A DNA stretch of 64,000 bases, from NCBI GenBank assembly GCA_036927565.1, contig JAYESD010000003.1, positions 100,673,591-100,737,590 on the forward strand, given 5' to 3'. The position numbers were made by a program, and so were the translations under genes. Under the pieces are notes generated by a model. It was not told the origin of the DNA, searched no databases, and saw nothing but the letters and a program-made list of their open reading frames with translations. The stretch is from Tuctoria greenei (taxonomy: Eukaryota > Streptophyta > Magnoliopsida > Poales > Poaceae). Shown piece after piece: positions 46,501 through 57,352 of this stretch (position 1 is the first letter of the stretch; every line of letters begins with the position of its first letter).

Positions 46501-47035
46501 GTGGCCCCCTGGACCTACCTCCGGGGAAGACCACTGAGGTGAAGTCATTCCGCCGGAGGTGGGTCCATCCTCGCGACTTTTGAACTGAGTCTTCAGGGGT
46601 CTTTGAAGGTGCCGTTGGCGAGGACTTGGAGTTAAATCCTCGCCGTGTGGCGTATTCCGCGTGCGGCAGATGAGATCTTTGGCGTGCGGATCTCACACAA
46701 TTGAAGGTCGCCGGTTCCCGATACGAAAACCGTATCGGTTCCGCGCGCCTTGTCAGGCCGCCGCCTTCGGGTTTCCCGCCTCATGATGACAACCGTTCGC
46801 CTGGTTAAGAACCTCGACTTGATCGCCGGGGTGGTCCTGGGCCCCCTTGTCATCGGCTGGGTGGAATTTTTGGGTGGTATCTTCGACTTCCTTGCGGTTT
46901 CCATCCAAGTGTTGCGAGGGCTTACTTAAGAAGGAAAGCGCGCACCGTCGGGAGTTCTTCATGCCCCCCATCTGATCTTGCGCTCAAATTCCCAACTTGC
47001 GCTTCGCTTTTCTTCTCTTGCCTAGCTGTGCCGCG
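46501..47035 (+). promoter_or_regulatory. G2 upstream region of the antisense gene
   Basis: At 46501-46514 the complement of CCAGGGGGCCAC is the polypurine tract for the minus-strand element. Then come about 500 bases without a gene. GCTTACTTAAGAAGGAAAGC at 46920-46939 is shared with G1 at the same distance from the antisense ATG and is followed in both by CGCACCG. It is a promoter or start-site candidate; TACTTAAG may act as a weak TATA variant. Confidence 0.55.
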
Positions 47036-50000
47036 ATGGAGTTGGGTCTCCGCGAGAGTCGCTTGAAGACCGACGACGACCTGAAGAAGGTCCGGGCCCA
47101 CATGGGATGGTCCTCGGACTTCTTCAACCGCTCGGTCCGCGCCGGTGGAGAGCTCCCGTTCGAGAAGGAGCACTCCGGCGAAATGGTGTACTTCTCCTCG
47201 TACGCCATGGTGGGGTTGATCCCACCTTTTTCTTCCTTTTTCTTGGTGCTGCTAGACTTCTATGGTCTGCAGTTGTATCACCTTGGACCTCACTCCATTC
47301 TCCTCGTGTCTATCTTCGTCCACTTCTGTGACATGTGGGTGGGCATTCCCCCCTGCATCGAGCTCTTCCGGACCTTCTTCACCGTCCACACCACCGGTAG
47401 GAGCAATGAGTACCTTGGCTTCTACTACTTCGTGAAGCGCAAGAAGTGCCCATTCAAGTACCTCCGGTCGTTCCCCTCTGGGAAGTGGGATGACTGGAAG
47501 AAGGACTGGATAGTCATCCGGGTGGAGGAGCACGAGAGGCTGGAGCTGCCCGAAGGCCTCCCCAACATTGACACAACGATCTGGAATGAAGCTCCGGTGC
47601 TGGCGGATGCCTTTGACCCTGTTCTGACCAGGATTCGCCATTGCGTGGAGGGGGGATTAACCCCTCAAGCGGTGTTTTGTAACTTCCTGGTCAATAGGTG
47701 GGCACCGCTGAAGAAGAGGGAGAAACTCGCTTGGGCCCTCAACAGCGTGATGGATGACGACCGGGTCGAGACCGGGTTGAAGTCCAACATGGTGGGGAAA
47801 ACCTTGGAGTTCCACCTCAAGAAGTTCCAGCATGGCATCGACGTCGAAGGCGACGACTTGACTCTGCCATCCGCTTTTCTTCCTCTGAACGTGGAAGTGG
47901 AGTTCAGAAGGGAGCTCCAGCGGAAGATGCCCATGCTTGACGACCTTGGTGTCATCGAGAGAAGACCAACCTCCGGGGTAGCGATCCCCGGAGTACCCGA
48001 GGATGGCTCCGGCTCTGCTCCTAAGCCGAGGGGAGAAGTCATCGGCAAGGGCAAGGAGCTGGCGGATGAACCAGTGAGCCGGAAGAGGAAGTTGCAGAAT
48101 GCCGATGGAAGGTCCGTCGGGCCCGCTACTTCTGCGTCGGCTCCTTCTCCCTGGAGGGGAAGGTCCTCTGCAGCTGCGACGACTGTTCCCGTAGTGGGGT
48201 CCTCCCAGAACGCGACTATTCTCGCGGTGGGGTCCTCTCGGAGCGCGACTGTTCACACAGTGGGGTCCTCCCGGGGTGTTAGCTCCGGGCGTGCGACTCC
48301 AGCGCCTGGGCCGGTGGAGGCCTCCATGTCCGGGTGTTCTTCCCGATCAAGGGGGGGCCTCGACCCGGGAAACACCCGTGGCCGCGACGAGTTCTGGGGG
48401 GCCTTCCAGAGCTTCCACGCCGGCTATGGCTAGCCCAGAACGCCCGGGAAAAAGGTTCCGCGCAAGCTGGTGCGGAAGCCTCCCAAGGTAATTTTTGATT
48501 TCTACCTTGGATAGTTGTTTTAATTGTAGCAACTATTTTTTAATTTTCTTCGTTCATCATCTGTAGCGTCTCCAAGAAGGGGAGTGAGGCTCCACCCTCG
48601 GCCACAGTGGCTGAAGCCATGAGAGTGGGAGATTCCACTCCTGTCCTGGTGCCGCCCCAAGTGGTGGCCGAAGCTGCGACAGCTCCGGCGCCGGCTGTCG
48701 TGGTCATGGACCTCGACTCATCCCCAGAAGTTCCCGTGGTAGCGCCGGACCACGGGAGTGAAGATGCGCCAGCGGCACCTGTCCCGGAGGTCGAAGCTCC
48801 GGGTTCTGGTGCTGCGATGATGGAAGCTCCAGCTGTTGAGCCGGAGGAAGTAGCAATCCCGGCCTCTGAGCCGGAAATTGTCGAAGCCCCGGCGGTTGAG
48901 CCGCAGGTTATTGAAGCTCCGGCGTGCGCGCCGTAAACTGAGGTAGTTTCGGTAGTTGGGCCAGCTACTTTCGAAGCACCGACCGCTGAGTCGGTCATTG
49001 TTGGAGCTCCGGCCACAGGGCTGGTCGATGTTGAAGATCTTCCGGCTCCTGAGCCGGTTGTTGAAGAGGTGACGGAGCTTGAGCCCTCATCGGAAGAGGT
49101 GCCCAGACCGGAGCCAGTAGCGGCTCCTGCTCCGGAGGCGACGACATCGGAGGTACCTGCGGTCGAGCCGGAGTGCCCATGCGAAGTCGCTGGCCCCCTG
49201 CCTGAGGGGGTGGACGAAGACCTGGCGGCAGCCAATAATGCGGCGGATGCACGCCACGAACAGCTTGAGGCCATTAACACTGCACTCATCAAGCGCCGGG
49301 AGGCACTTGAAGAGAGGGAGAAATGGCTCAAGGATGAAGAGCAGAAACTCCTAGAGCTGCGGGATGACGTCCTGAGGAGGGAGTAGGAGCTCACCGAGAA
49401 GGTGGCTCTGGCTGACAAGGTCCTCGAGGAGCGCGCCAAGAAATTGGAAGAGCGCTGCCATGAGGAAGAGGAGAAGGTCTGGGTGCGAGGGCAGGAACTC
49501 TACGAACATGAGTGTGCCCTTACTGCCAGGGAGAAGAAAGTGAGGGGTTGAGAGAAGGACCTGGTCGACCGCCGGAACAAGATCCACCTCCGGGAGGAGG
49601 AGCTCGGAAAACTCGAAAAGCGGGTTGCTGAGAAGATTCAGCAGAACGCTAAAGAAGTTGAGCGCCTTGCCCGCGAGAATTCTGAACTGGTGGCGGCCAG
49701 AAGATCCCTGGAAGAGATGAAGGGCTTGAGGGCTGAGGACTCCCTACAGATTTGGGAGTTCTTGAGCAAGGCCAACGATGCACTGACACCGATGGGTTTC
49801 AGCCCCGTGCGCCCGGACGATCCGGAGCCGGAGCCGGACCTAGCGCTGCGGGCGTTGTGCTCAGCAGGTAGCAAGCTCTCCAAGGTGGGTGATGCCATCG
49901 CGGACCAATTGGAGGTTGAGGGACAATCCCTGGCGAAGAACGTCGCAGAATATGTGCTGACGTGCTACACCAGCCGGAACTCTAAATTTCTTCTAGACCC

Positions 50001-50097
50001 GGTGCTTGAAGGTCCCGTTGAAGGAGAAGGGGAAGCTGCCCGAGCCAACATATCGGAGGTTGCCCAGAAGGTCGCCCAATTCTTCCATAGGGTCTAG
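47036..50097 (+). pseudogene. G2 antisense gene: gypsy-type transposon domain plus coiled coil, spliced
   Basis: ATG at 47036 lies in GCCGCGATGG and opens 466 codons (MELGLRESRLKTDDDLKKVR). The first 280 residues match the 'putative gypsy type transposon' family (DFYGLQLYHLGPHSILLVSI, CDMWVGIPPCIELFRT, KRKKCPFKYLRSFPSGKWDD, NRWAPLKKREKLAWAL). After a G-run at 48351 the frame shifts to reach exon end RPGKRFRASWCGSLP. An intron (48488-48566) follows. Exon 2 begins VSKKGSEAP, is rich in EAPAVEPE-type repeats, and becomes coiled coil (49200-49720: RREALEEREKWLKDEEQKLL) before a conserved end (MGFSPVRPDDPEPEPDLALR) and TAG at 50095. Stops at 48934 and 49384 break it. Function is unknown. Confidence 0.8.
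48488..48566 (+). other. Intron of the G2 antisense gene (79 bp, phase 2)
   Basis: Donor AG|GTAATTTTTG and acceptor CATCATCTGTAG|C. Joining gives an uninterrupted frame from the exon-1 end to VSKKGSEAP, whereas the unspliced frame stops at the donor. Position and phase match G1 and G4. Confidence 0.75.
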
Positions 50098-51369
50098 GAC
50101 CATCTCTATAGTTCTCACTTGTATTTTCTCTTCTTCTTCCTCAATTTTGTAATCCCTTGTCTCCAGATGTAATCCCTTGTCTCCAGATAAATGAAATCCC
50201 CAAAATTTTTGTGAATTTCAATTTTTGTCTTCAATACTAACACTTTTATCTTGACTTGGCCCCCTGGTAGATGTACACAATTTGATTGTGAACATGTACC
50301 AAGAGGATATTGTGTTTTGTTGAAGACTCATTTGCTCCGAACATGTAGAATTTAGGTCCGAAGTCTTCGATAGTGAAGGCCCCCTGAGGTTGTCGGAGCT
50401 TAGGAGCTCCGGCATTGTCCATCGCTGGAGCTTGATAGCTCCGGCAATAGTCTCTATCAACGCGTAGAGCATCGATAGTTAGTCCTCCGGGGTGTCGGAG
50501 CTTAGTAGCTCCGGCAGCAACCTTTGCGAACACTTAGTTTGTTGGCAGCAGACTCCATTTATGGGGTCTTCTCACCATCTTTTATTCAGCGTCGACGGCT
50601 GGCCCCTCTAGGGGAGTCGGAGCTTATTTAGCTCCGGCTTTTCTTCATCAATGTAGATTCTATTTTTCCTGCACACTTAAGCCAAGAAAAATAGTAAAAT
50701 TCATTTCTTGTCTATAATTTCGTTGCGGCTTACGACCCTCAAGAAGATTTTAAGTCGAACGCGATTCTAAGTACAACCGAATGCGTTGTCTTTTCTTCCA
50801 GATCCAACTGTACACGGACCCACCTTACTTCGGCCTGCCGGGTTGTAGGTAGAGTGGCGTACTTAGGGTGCTTGACCAGGCTAAGTCGATAGCACACTCC
50901 AGCCCTAGGTTGGCTTGGCGGCTTTCAGGCGAGTTGGCCATGAACAATATTTGAATCCAAAAGAATTGACAATACAACTCGAATCGTATATAAACCGGTT
51001 GAACTAAAATTTCTTAAGAATTGCATGTCTTTGTTATAGACAAGAAAGAGAAAAATAAAAATGTTGAGCCTGTACAAAATAAATGCATGTGGACTCTATT
51101 TCACATGAAGATGTCTTTCATTATAGGTCCGGGGTACAGGGGAAACAAGTACACTCTTAGGGTACGGAACCAGGCTAAGCGTGTTTCATTTCTCGTTTGA
51201 CCCAGGGTAGTTTGCCACACTTTTAGTCCTGAGACTGTGACAAGCGTTGCATGAGCTTTGCGGACCTTTTGGGAAAGGTCCGGCAGCTCTCCCGGAGGAA
51301 CTACCCGACTCTATAGAATGACTCTATAACATACACCTCAAGTTACTCAAGACTCACATCCGTGGTATT
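50098..51369. other. G2 spacer between convergent antisense gene and pol, with palindromes
   Basis: No gene is supported. GGAGCT-N4-AGCTCC palindromes occur at about 50394, 50426, 50496 and 50619, for example CGGAGCTTAGGAGCTCCGG. A conserved block at 50800-51300 aligns with 23880-24480 of G1. Confidence 0.75.
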
Positions 51370-53274
51370 AAGTGTAGAACTTATGGAGGTGCTCAATGTT
51401 CCAAGGATTTGGGAGAGGTGTCCCATCCTCGGTAGCCAAGCGAACGCTTCCGGGACGGGATACTTTAATCACTCAGAAGGGCCCTTTCTAGCCGGGGGAG
51501 AGTTTGTTTAACCCTTCTCTGGATTGTATTCTCCGTAGCACCAGATCGCCTTCCTCGAGCTGTCGGTTGTGTACATGCCGCTGGTGATAATGCCGTAGGG
51601 CTTGGCGATATCGGGCATTACAACAGCTGCTTGGCACCTTCCCTCCTCAAGGAGGTCTAGGTCTTCACGCCGGAGCTGGTCCTGCGCGGCTTTGTCGAAG
51701 GTCCGGACCCGGAGTGAACCCAAGGTGATTTCCGGAGGAAGGATTGCTTCAGCTCCGTACACCAGAAAGACGGGTGTCTCTCCGGTTGACCGATTTTGAG
51801 ATGTCCTGTTGGCCCATAAAGTGGGCGGAAGCTCTTCAATCCAGTTGGCTCCATGTTTTTTCAAGCGCTCATAGGTGCGCGTTTTAAGTCCTTTAAGGAT
51901 TTCAGTATTTGCTCTCTCGGCTTGGCCATTGCTGGTTGGGTGAGCTACGGAAGCATAGCAAACTTGTATGCCGAGGTCTTCGCAATATCCTTGGAATGCG
52001 GAGCTTGTGAATTGGGTCCCATTATCAGTGATTATTTTGTTTGGGACTCCAAATCTGCATACAATGGACTGAAAAAAGTTGATAGCAGATTGCTTGTTGA
52101 TTGTCACAACTGGAGTTGCTTCCGGCCACTTGGTGAACTTGTCAATGGCGACGTACAGGAACTTGTAACCTCCGACGGCTCTTGGGAAAGGTCCCAAGAT
52201 GTCCATCCCCCACACAGCGAAGGGCCGTGTAGGAGGTATCATTTGTAAGGGCTGAGCTGGTGTGTGAATTTGCTTTGCATGAAATTGGCATGCTTTGCAT
52301 TTTTTCACCAGCTCAGTTGCATCCTGGAGTGCTGTAGGCCAGTAGAAGCCATGCCGAAAGGCTTTACCAACTAGCATGCGAGAAGATGCGTGGTTCCCAC
52401 ACTCGCCTCCATGGATTTCTGCGAGGAGTTCGCAGCCTTCTTCCCTTGTGATGCACCGCATTAGGATGTCGTTGGCACCGCGCCGGTAGAGATCCCCTTC
52501 TACCAGCGTGTATCTTTTAGCCAGTCTAACTACCCGGTCAGCGGATACATCATCGTCAGGAAGGATGTTGTCTTTCAAGTAGCTCCGGATCTCCGAGATC
52601 CATGCATCGGAACTAGCTTGAGCTTTTGAGTCTTGCGTGCTGGGTTGCTCGGAGCTCCCAGCAGCACCTACGACCCTTGATGGCTGCCATGGTAACAGGG
52701 CCATCGGGACTGTCAGCTTCGAGATGTTGATCTCGCCCCCTTCGCTCAGTTTGGTTGGCTGAGCTGTTGGTTTTGACAACCTCCGGACAAAAATTCCGTC
52801 AGGAGCCGGAGCTTCGGTTGACGCTTTCGTCAAGAGTTCGTCAGCTTCAGCGTTATGGGCACGCTGAACATGGTGGAGATCTAGGACTTCAAAGTCCTTC
52901 TGAAGCCTCTGGACTTCAAGGAGGTAAGCAGCTAGCTGGAGATTATTGCAGGAGCATTCACCCTTCACCTGCTTAATGATGAGCTGTGAATCTCCCTTGA
53001 CCAGCAATTGCTTGACACCATATGGCAGTGCCACCTTTAGTCCGTAGATGAGTGCTTCATACTCTGCCATGTTGTTGGTTGCCTTAAAATCAAGGTGTAC
53101 CATGTATTTCACCTTTTCCCCAGTCGGTGCAAGGAGAAGGATTCCAGCTCCGGCCCCCTGCTTCTGCATGGAGCCGTCGAAGTAGAGAGTCCAGTGAGGC
53201 TCGGTGAAAGTTGGAGCTTGATGCTCTGTCTTCTGCTCACTGGGCCCCCAGGGTTTGATGGAGAGGGAGTCCAT
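51370..53274 (-). pseudogene. pol: G2 second RNase H and integrase
   Basis: The open frame 53274-51508 (588 codons) contains the archaeal-type RNase H (WTLYFDGSMQKQGAGAGILL, NNMAEYEALIYGLK, LLVKGDSQLIIKQV) and the integrase. The zinc segment is EIHGGECGNHASS with KKCKACQFHA. The DDE triad is WGMDILGPF, IITDNGTQF and NGQAERANTEIL. All six key residues are present. The first stop is TGA at 51508; a frameshift near 51540 precedes the conserved C-terminus down to about 51370. It would remove the RNA strand and insert the DNA copy. It is separated from the RT frame by one base lost in a G/C run near 53250. Confidence 0.88.
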
Positions 53275-54869
53275 TTTGCCACAAAATCTGCCAATGCTTG
53301 ACTCTTGACTGCTTGTCTTGAAATAAATTCAAGATCAAATTCAGCCAATTCCGCTGTGCACTTTGCAATATTCCCAGTTGAATTGGGATTATGCAAGATT
53401 GCTCGAAGTGGGTAAGAGGTCACCACTGAGACTTTGTGAGCTTGGAAGTAATGGCGAAGCTTTCTAGATGCAATAAGAACTGCATAGAGCAACTTATGCA
53501 CCTCTAGGTATCGAGTCTTGGCATCATGTAATACTTCACTAATGAAGTACATCGGGCGTTGAATGGTTCGGACCTTCCCGGTGGGGTCCGGAGCTTCCTC
53601 TTCACTGACCCGGATCCTCTCGGAGGAATCCGGATTTTCTTCGGGGACCTCCGAGTTCTGGCTGGAGGAACCCAGAGCTTCTTCAGATGTGACCTGGATC
53701 CTCCCGGAGGGGTCTGGGTCTCCTGAAGTAACTTCTTGTGGATCCGAATCTGGGAGCTGGGACCCAGACTCGCTTTCAGGAATCTTCGGACCTTCCCGAA
53801 GGGGTCTGGATTCCTGAGTATGGGGTAGTTCTGGTCTCTCCGCAACCAGAACCATACTGACGACTTCGTCAGTAGCTGAAATATAAAGCAACAAAGGCTC
53901 CCCAGGGTTTGGAGCTACCAGAATTGGTAAGGTGGTGAGGAACTGTTTCAGCTCCTGGAATGCCTTTTCTGCTTCTTCGGACCATGGGAATGGTCCGGAC
54001 TTCCTCAATAACTTGAAGAAGGGGAGTGCCCGTTCCGCCAGTCTTGAGATGAACCGGCTGAGGGCTGCTAGACATCCAGTTAACTTTTGGACGTCCTTGA
54101 TGCGGGTTGGTGGCCGCATGTCTTCAATGGCCTTAATCTTCGCCGGATTAGCTTCTATGCCCCGGTGACTTACCAGGAAACCAAGAAGTTTTTCGGAGCT
54201 AACCCTAAAGATGCACTTGTCTGGGTTTAGCTTTGTGCGGGTGGCCCGCAGTTTGTCGAAGACAGCCTGCAAGGTGTCAAAGAGTGACTCCTTGTTCCTG
54301 ACATTGACCACGATGTTATCGACGTACACTTCCACTATGTCTCTACTGAGTTCTTCAAAAGTTTTGTACATAGCTCGTACAAAAGTTGAAGCTGCATTCT
54401 TGAGACCAAAGGGCATGGCTGTGTAACAATGCAATCCATCTACTGTGATGAATGAAGTATGCTCTTCATCTTCCCTAGACATCCTGATTTGATGATATCC
54501 GGAATATGCATCTAGGAAGCACATTAATTCACACCCAGAGGTGGAATCCCCTATCTGATCTATTCTAGGTAGTGGGAATGGATCTTTTGGACATGCCTTA
54601 TTTAGTGTGGTGTAGTCGATGCACATCCGAAGCTTCCCGCCGGCTTTGGGCACAACGACTGGGTTTGCCAGCCATTTTGGATGGAAGACTTCTTGGATGA
54701 ATCCGGCTTTGAGTAACTTCTTCACTTCTTGTCGGATGAAGTTATGTCGCTCTAGGGATTGCTTCCGAGGCTTCTGATGCACAGGCCGGGCATCGGGGTA
54801 GATCTTCAGATTGTGCTCAATCACTTCCCTGGGGATCCCAGGCATTTGTGATGGTTGCCAGGCAAACAC
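53109..54869 (-). pseudogene. pol: G2 reverse transcriptase and first RNase H (catalytic Asp replaced)
   Basis: The 586-codon frame carries the RT: FIQEVFHPKWLANPVVVPKA, RMCIDYTTLNKACPKDPFPL, CFLDAYSGYHQI, FGLKNAASTFVRAM. The catalytic motif at about 54310-54335 reads EVYVDNIVV, where family members have YVDDIVV; the second Asp is Asn. The first RNase H is degenerate, as usual in the Tat lineage (LLLYISATDEVVSMVLV). It is split by an insert of about 95 acidic and Ser/Pro-rich residues (53850-53560) before YFISEVLHDAKTRYLEVHKL. The frame is otherwise open. A TAG at 54909-54911, shared with G1, precedes it. Confidence 0.9.
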
Positions 54870-54908
54870 GTCGATGTTAGCCCAGAGGAAAGTGATGAGC
54901 GCGAGTTC

Positions 54909-55514
54909 CTATTTGTCGTTCAATCCCCCCGATATACGGGTGGTTTGAGCGGCATCGGAACCAATTTGGACGACTTTGACGGGAATGTCGGTGTCGCCGC
55001 TTGGCTGCACTCGAGGTGCAGAAGTCGAGCCTCGTTGACGAATGCTCGGGGGTTTCGGAGCTTGCTCCTGCTTGGAGTCCTCCTCTTGCGCTGTGGTGAG
55101 TGCATGGAGTTCTTCCAGTGCAGTTACTCCGGCGGTACGATCTCCGCGGATCTGGAGAACACCTACTGGTGTTGGCATTTTCAACACTAGATAACCATAA
55201 TGAGCAGCTGCCATGAATTTGTACAGGGCAGGCCTACCCAAGATGGCATTGAAAGGTAAGTTGATCTGAGCGACGTCAAAGACCAACTTCTCAGTGCGGT
55301 ACTTCTCCCGTGCCCCGAAGGTAACGGGGAGAGTAATAGCTCCGAGTGGGGTAATGGCCCCCGGACCTACTCCGGAGAAAGGTTGAGAGGGGTGGAGATC
55401 CGAAGATCGGAGCTGAAGCTTAGTGAAAGCTTCGAAGCTGATGAGGTTAAGCCCCGAACCTCCGTCTACCATGACATCGTGGAGCTGGACGTTATTGATG
55501 GTAGGAGACACCAT
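54909..55514 (-). pseudogene. pol: G2 aspartic protease region
   Basis: The 201-codon frame begins MVSPTINNVQLHDVMVDGGS; the active-site triad is D-G-G, as in G1. It continues ITPLGAITLPVTFGARE, DVAQINLPFNAILGRPALYK, FMAAAHYGYLVLKMPTPVGV and ends GGLNDK before TAG. Relative to gag a single TAG at 55515-55517 interrupts the frame, where G1 has TTG (Leu). The protease would process the polyprotein. Confidence 0.85.
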
Positions 55515-57315
55515 CTAAGGTAACTGACCTGCTCCAACCATGCTCCGGGGACAATCCGAAGCATCAAAAGTGATGGCTGTGTCCATCCACTTCCGATGAG
55601 GTTCCGGCCTGACTGCAGGAGCTACAGCGGCCATATCCTGACGCATAGTCTTGATGATGCGACGGGAGGTGATATCCCATGATCCACCAAAAATGGTGTT
55701 CATAGTCTTCCGACGCTCGTTGTCAGAGACGTCAGAATCATTGTCGACGGAGGTGTAGACGGCCTTCAGGACCTTTTTGGGATCCTGAAACCCTAACTCC
55801 TCTTTAGTCGGAGCTTCGTCGACTTTTTGCTTTCCTTCCCTCTGTCGGAAAGGAGATTCTTCCCGGTGCTTGTTGTAGCGCTCAACGAGGTTTTGGACCT
55901 CCCGGCAGTCATCCAAACTGTGGATGCCCGTTTTATGAATGGGACACCACACTTTGGGTTTGCCACTGTCTTCAGAAGACGGTTGAGGTCGCTTCTCGGG
56001 GCATGGCCCCCGACCACCCGGAGTTCCAGCAGCTGCAACGTTGGATGTGCCGGCCGACGGCTTCTTCTTGCCGTTGATCTTCTTTTTCTTCTTGCCACTC
56101 CCGGAGGTAGCGGCTTCTTCTTTGGAGGATTTCTTGTGACCCTCCGAGGTTTGTTTGGAGTGCATCTCATGGCCCTCCGCAGCTCTGGCACATTTGTCAG
56201 CCAAGCTGAAGAGTTCCGTGACACTAGTGATCTCCTTGATCGCCAGTTTCTCCAACATCTTCTTGTCCCGTACACCCTGTCTGAATGCCACAATGACAGA
56301 GGCGCTAGAGATAGAAGGGATAGTGTTTCGTACCTGAGAAAACCTTTGGATGAATGATCGCAAGGATTCTCCCCCTTTTCGCACGACCGCAAAAAGGTCT
56401 AGTTCAGTGCCTGGTCGGGTGTATGAACTCCCAAAGTTGGCAGTGAACTGCTGGCACAGCTCCTCCCAATTGTTGATAGAGTTGGGTGGAAGGCTCATAA
56501 ACCAGGACCTGGCGGTTCCAGTTAAGGCCACTGGAAAGTAATTGGCCATCATGGCCTCGTTCCTCCGACTGCTAAGATTGTAGTGGAGTAGATCTGAAGA
56601 AATTCGGCGGGATTGACAGTCCCGTCGAATTTTTCCGGCAGGTGAGGCCGGAACTTCTGTGGCCACCTAACCATGCGTTCGTGCATGGCCAGGGATGAAC
56701 AACCTCCTCCCACTCCTTCAGGAGCAGAAAGGTCCTGAGCTTCCCCTCTTTCACGGGCACGCTCAATATGGACTCGGCCGTCCTGCTGACAGTATCGACG
56801 ATCAAGCTCCGCTCGGAGGTCATGAGTCGAAAGCCTGGATACCGTGAGAGTGCGTCGTGCCCCGGAGGGCAATGACGTCACTTGTTGTGACACAACACGT
56901 TTCCTGCTATTGGAAACGTGCGGACCAAGTCTTCCAGACAAAGTCCGCCGCTGCGACGGGGCTCTTCCTGAAGGAGGAAGACCCTGGTTGCTGAGGCGTT
57001 CGGCTGCTGCTGCAACCAAATGCTCCACATTGGCCCTCCACTGCTCCAGTGCATCCCGGGATGCATCCAGAGGTGGAGAAGAGCACGCGCTGCATGGAGC
57101 GCGTGTTCCAGGTTGTCATGATTTGCCGACGCAGTAATTGACACCGGCGCACCATCAAGTTGCCCAGCCCGATTTGCTGGAGGAGATGGTGGTGGTGGGA
57201 GTGTGGCTCCTGCTGGTGCTGAGGCTCCTGCTGGTGGCTGCCTATTGGAGGGATTGCCCCCAACAGCCTCAACAGCAGGTTGACCGTTGGATGATCAAGC
57301 AATTGAGTTCACCAT
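55515..57315 (-). pseudogene. gag: G2 gag
   Basis: The start region at 57315 (MVNSIA then TGA) aligns with the G1 start. The N-terminal Pro/Ala-rich part lies in several frames (57302-56878), then 57028-56549, then the frame 56666-55515 with 383 codons. It shows WFMSLPPNSINNWEELC, FIQRFSQVRNTIPSISSA and AFRQGVRDKKMLEKLAIKEI. A Lys-rich stretch and the knuckle-like CPIHKTGIHSLDDC follow. The frame ends YTSVDNDSDVSDNERRKTMN… and TAG. Three or four changes in the N-terminal third break the gene. Confidence 0.85.
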
Positions 57316-57334
57316 TCTCAAAATCTCAGGTGCC

Positions 57335-57352
57335 CCTACCTGGCGCGCCAAC
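57335..57352 (-). promoter_or_regulatory. G2 primer-binding site
   Basis: On the minus strand TTGGCGCGCCAGGTAGG lies directly after the LTR end and is the same as in G1. Confidence 0.78.

Noticed and set aside
48540..49439. A 299-codon Ser/Thr-rich open frame on the minus strand
   Set aside because: It is the reverse reading of the Glu/Pro/Ala-rich linker and coiled coil of the G2 antisense gene. Its composition is what the complement of that linker gives, and G1 shows the same mirror frames.
55827..56357. A 176-codon plus-strand open frame
   Set aside because: It is the reverse of the G2 gag frame, which has clear family homology.
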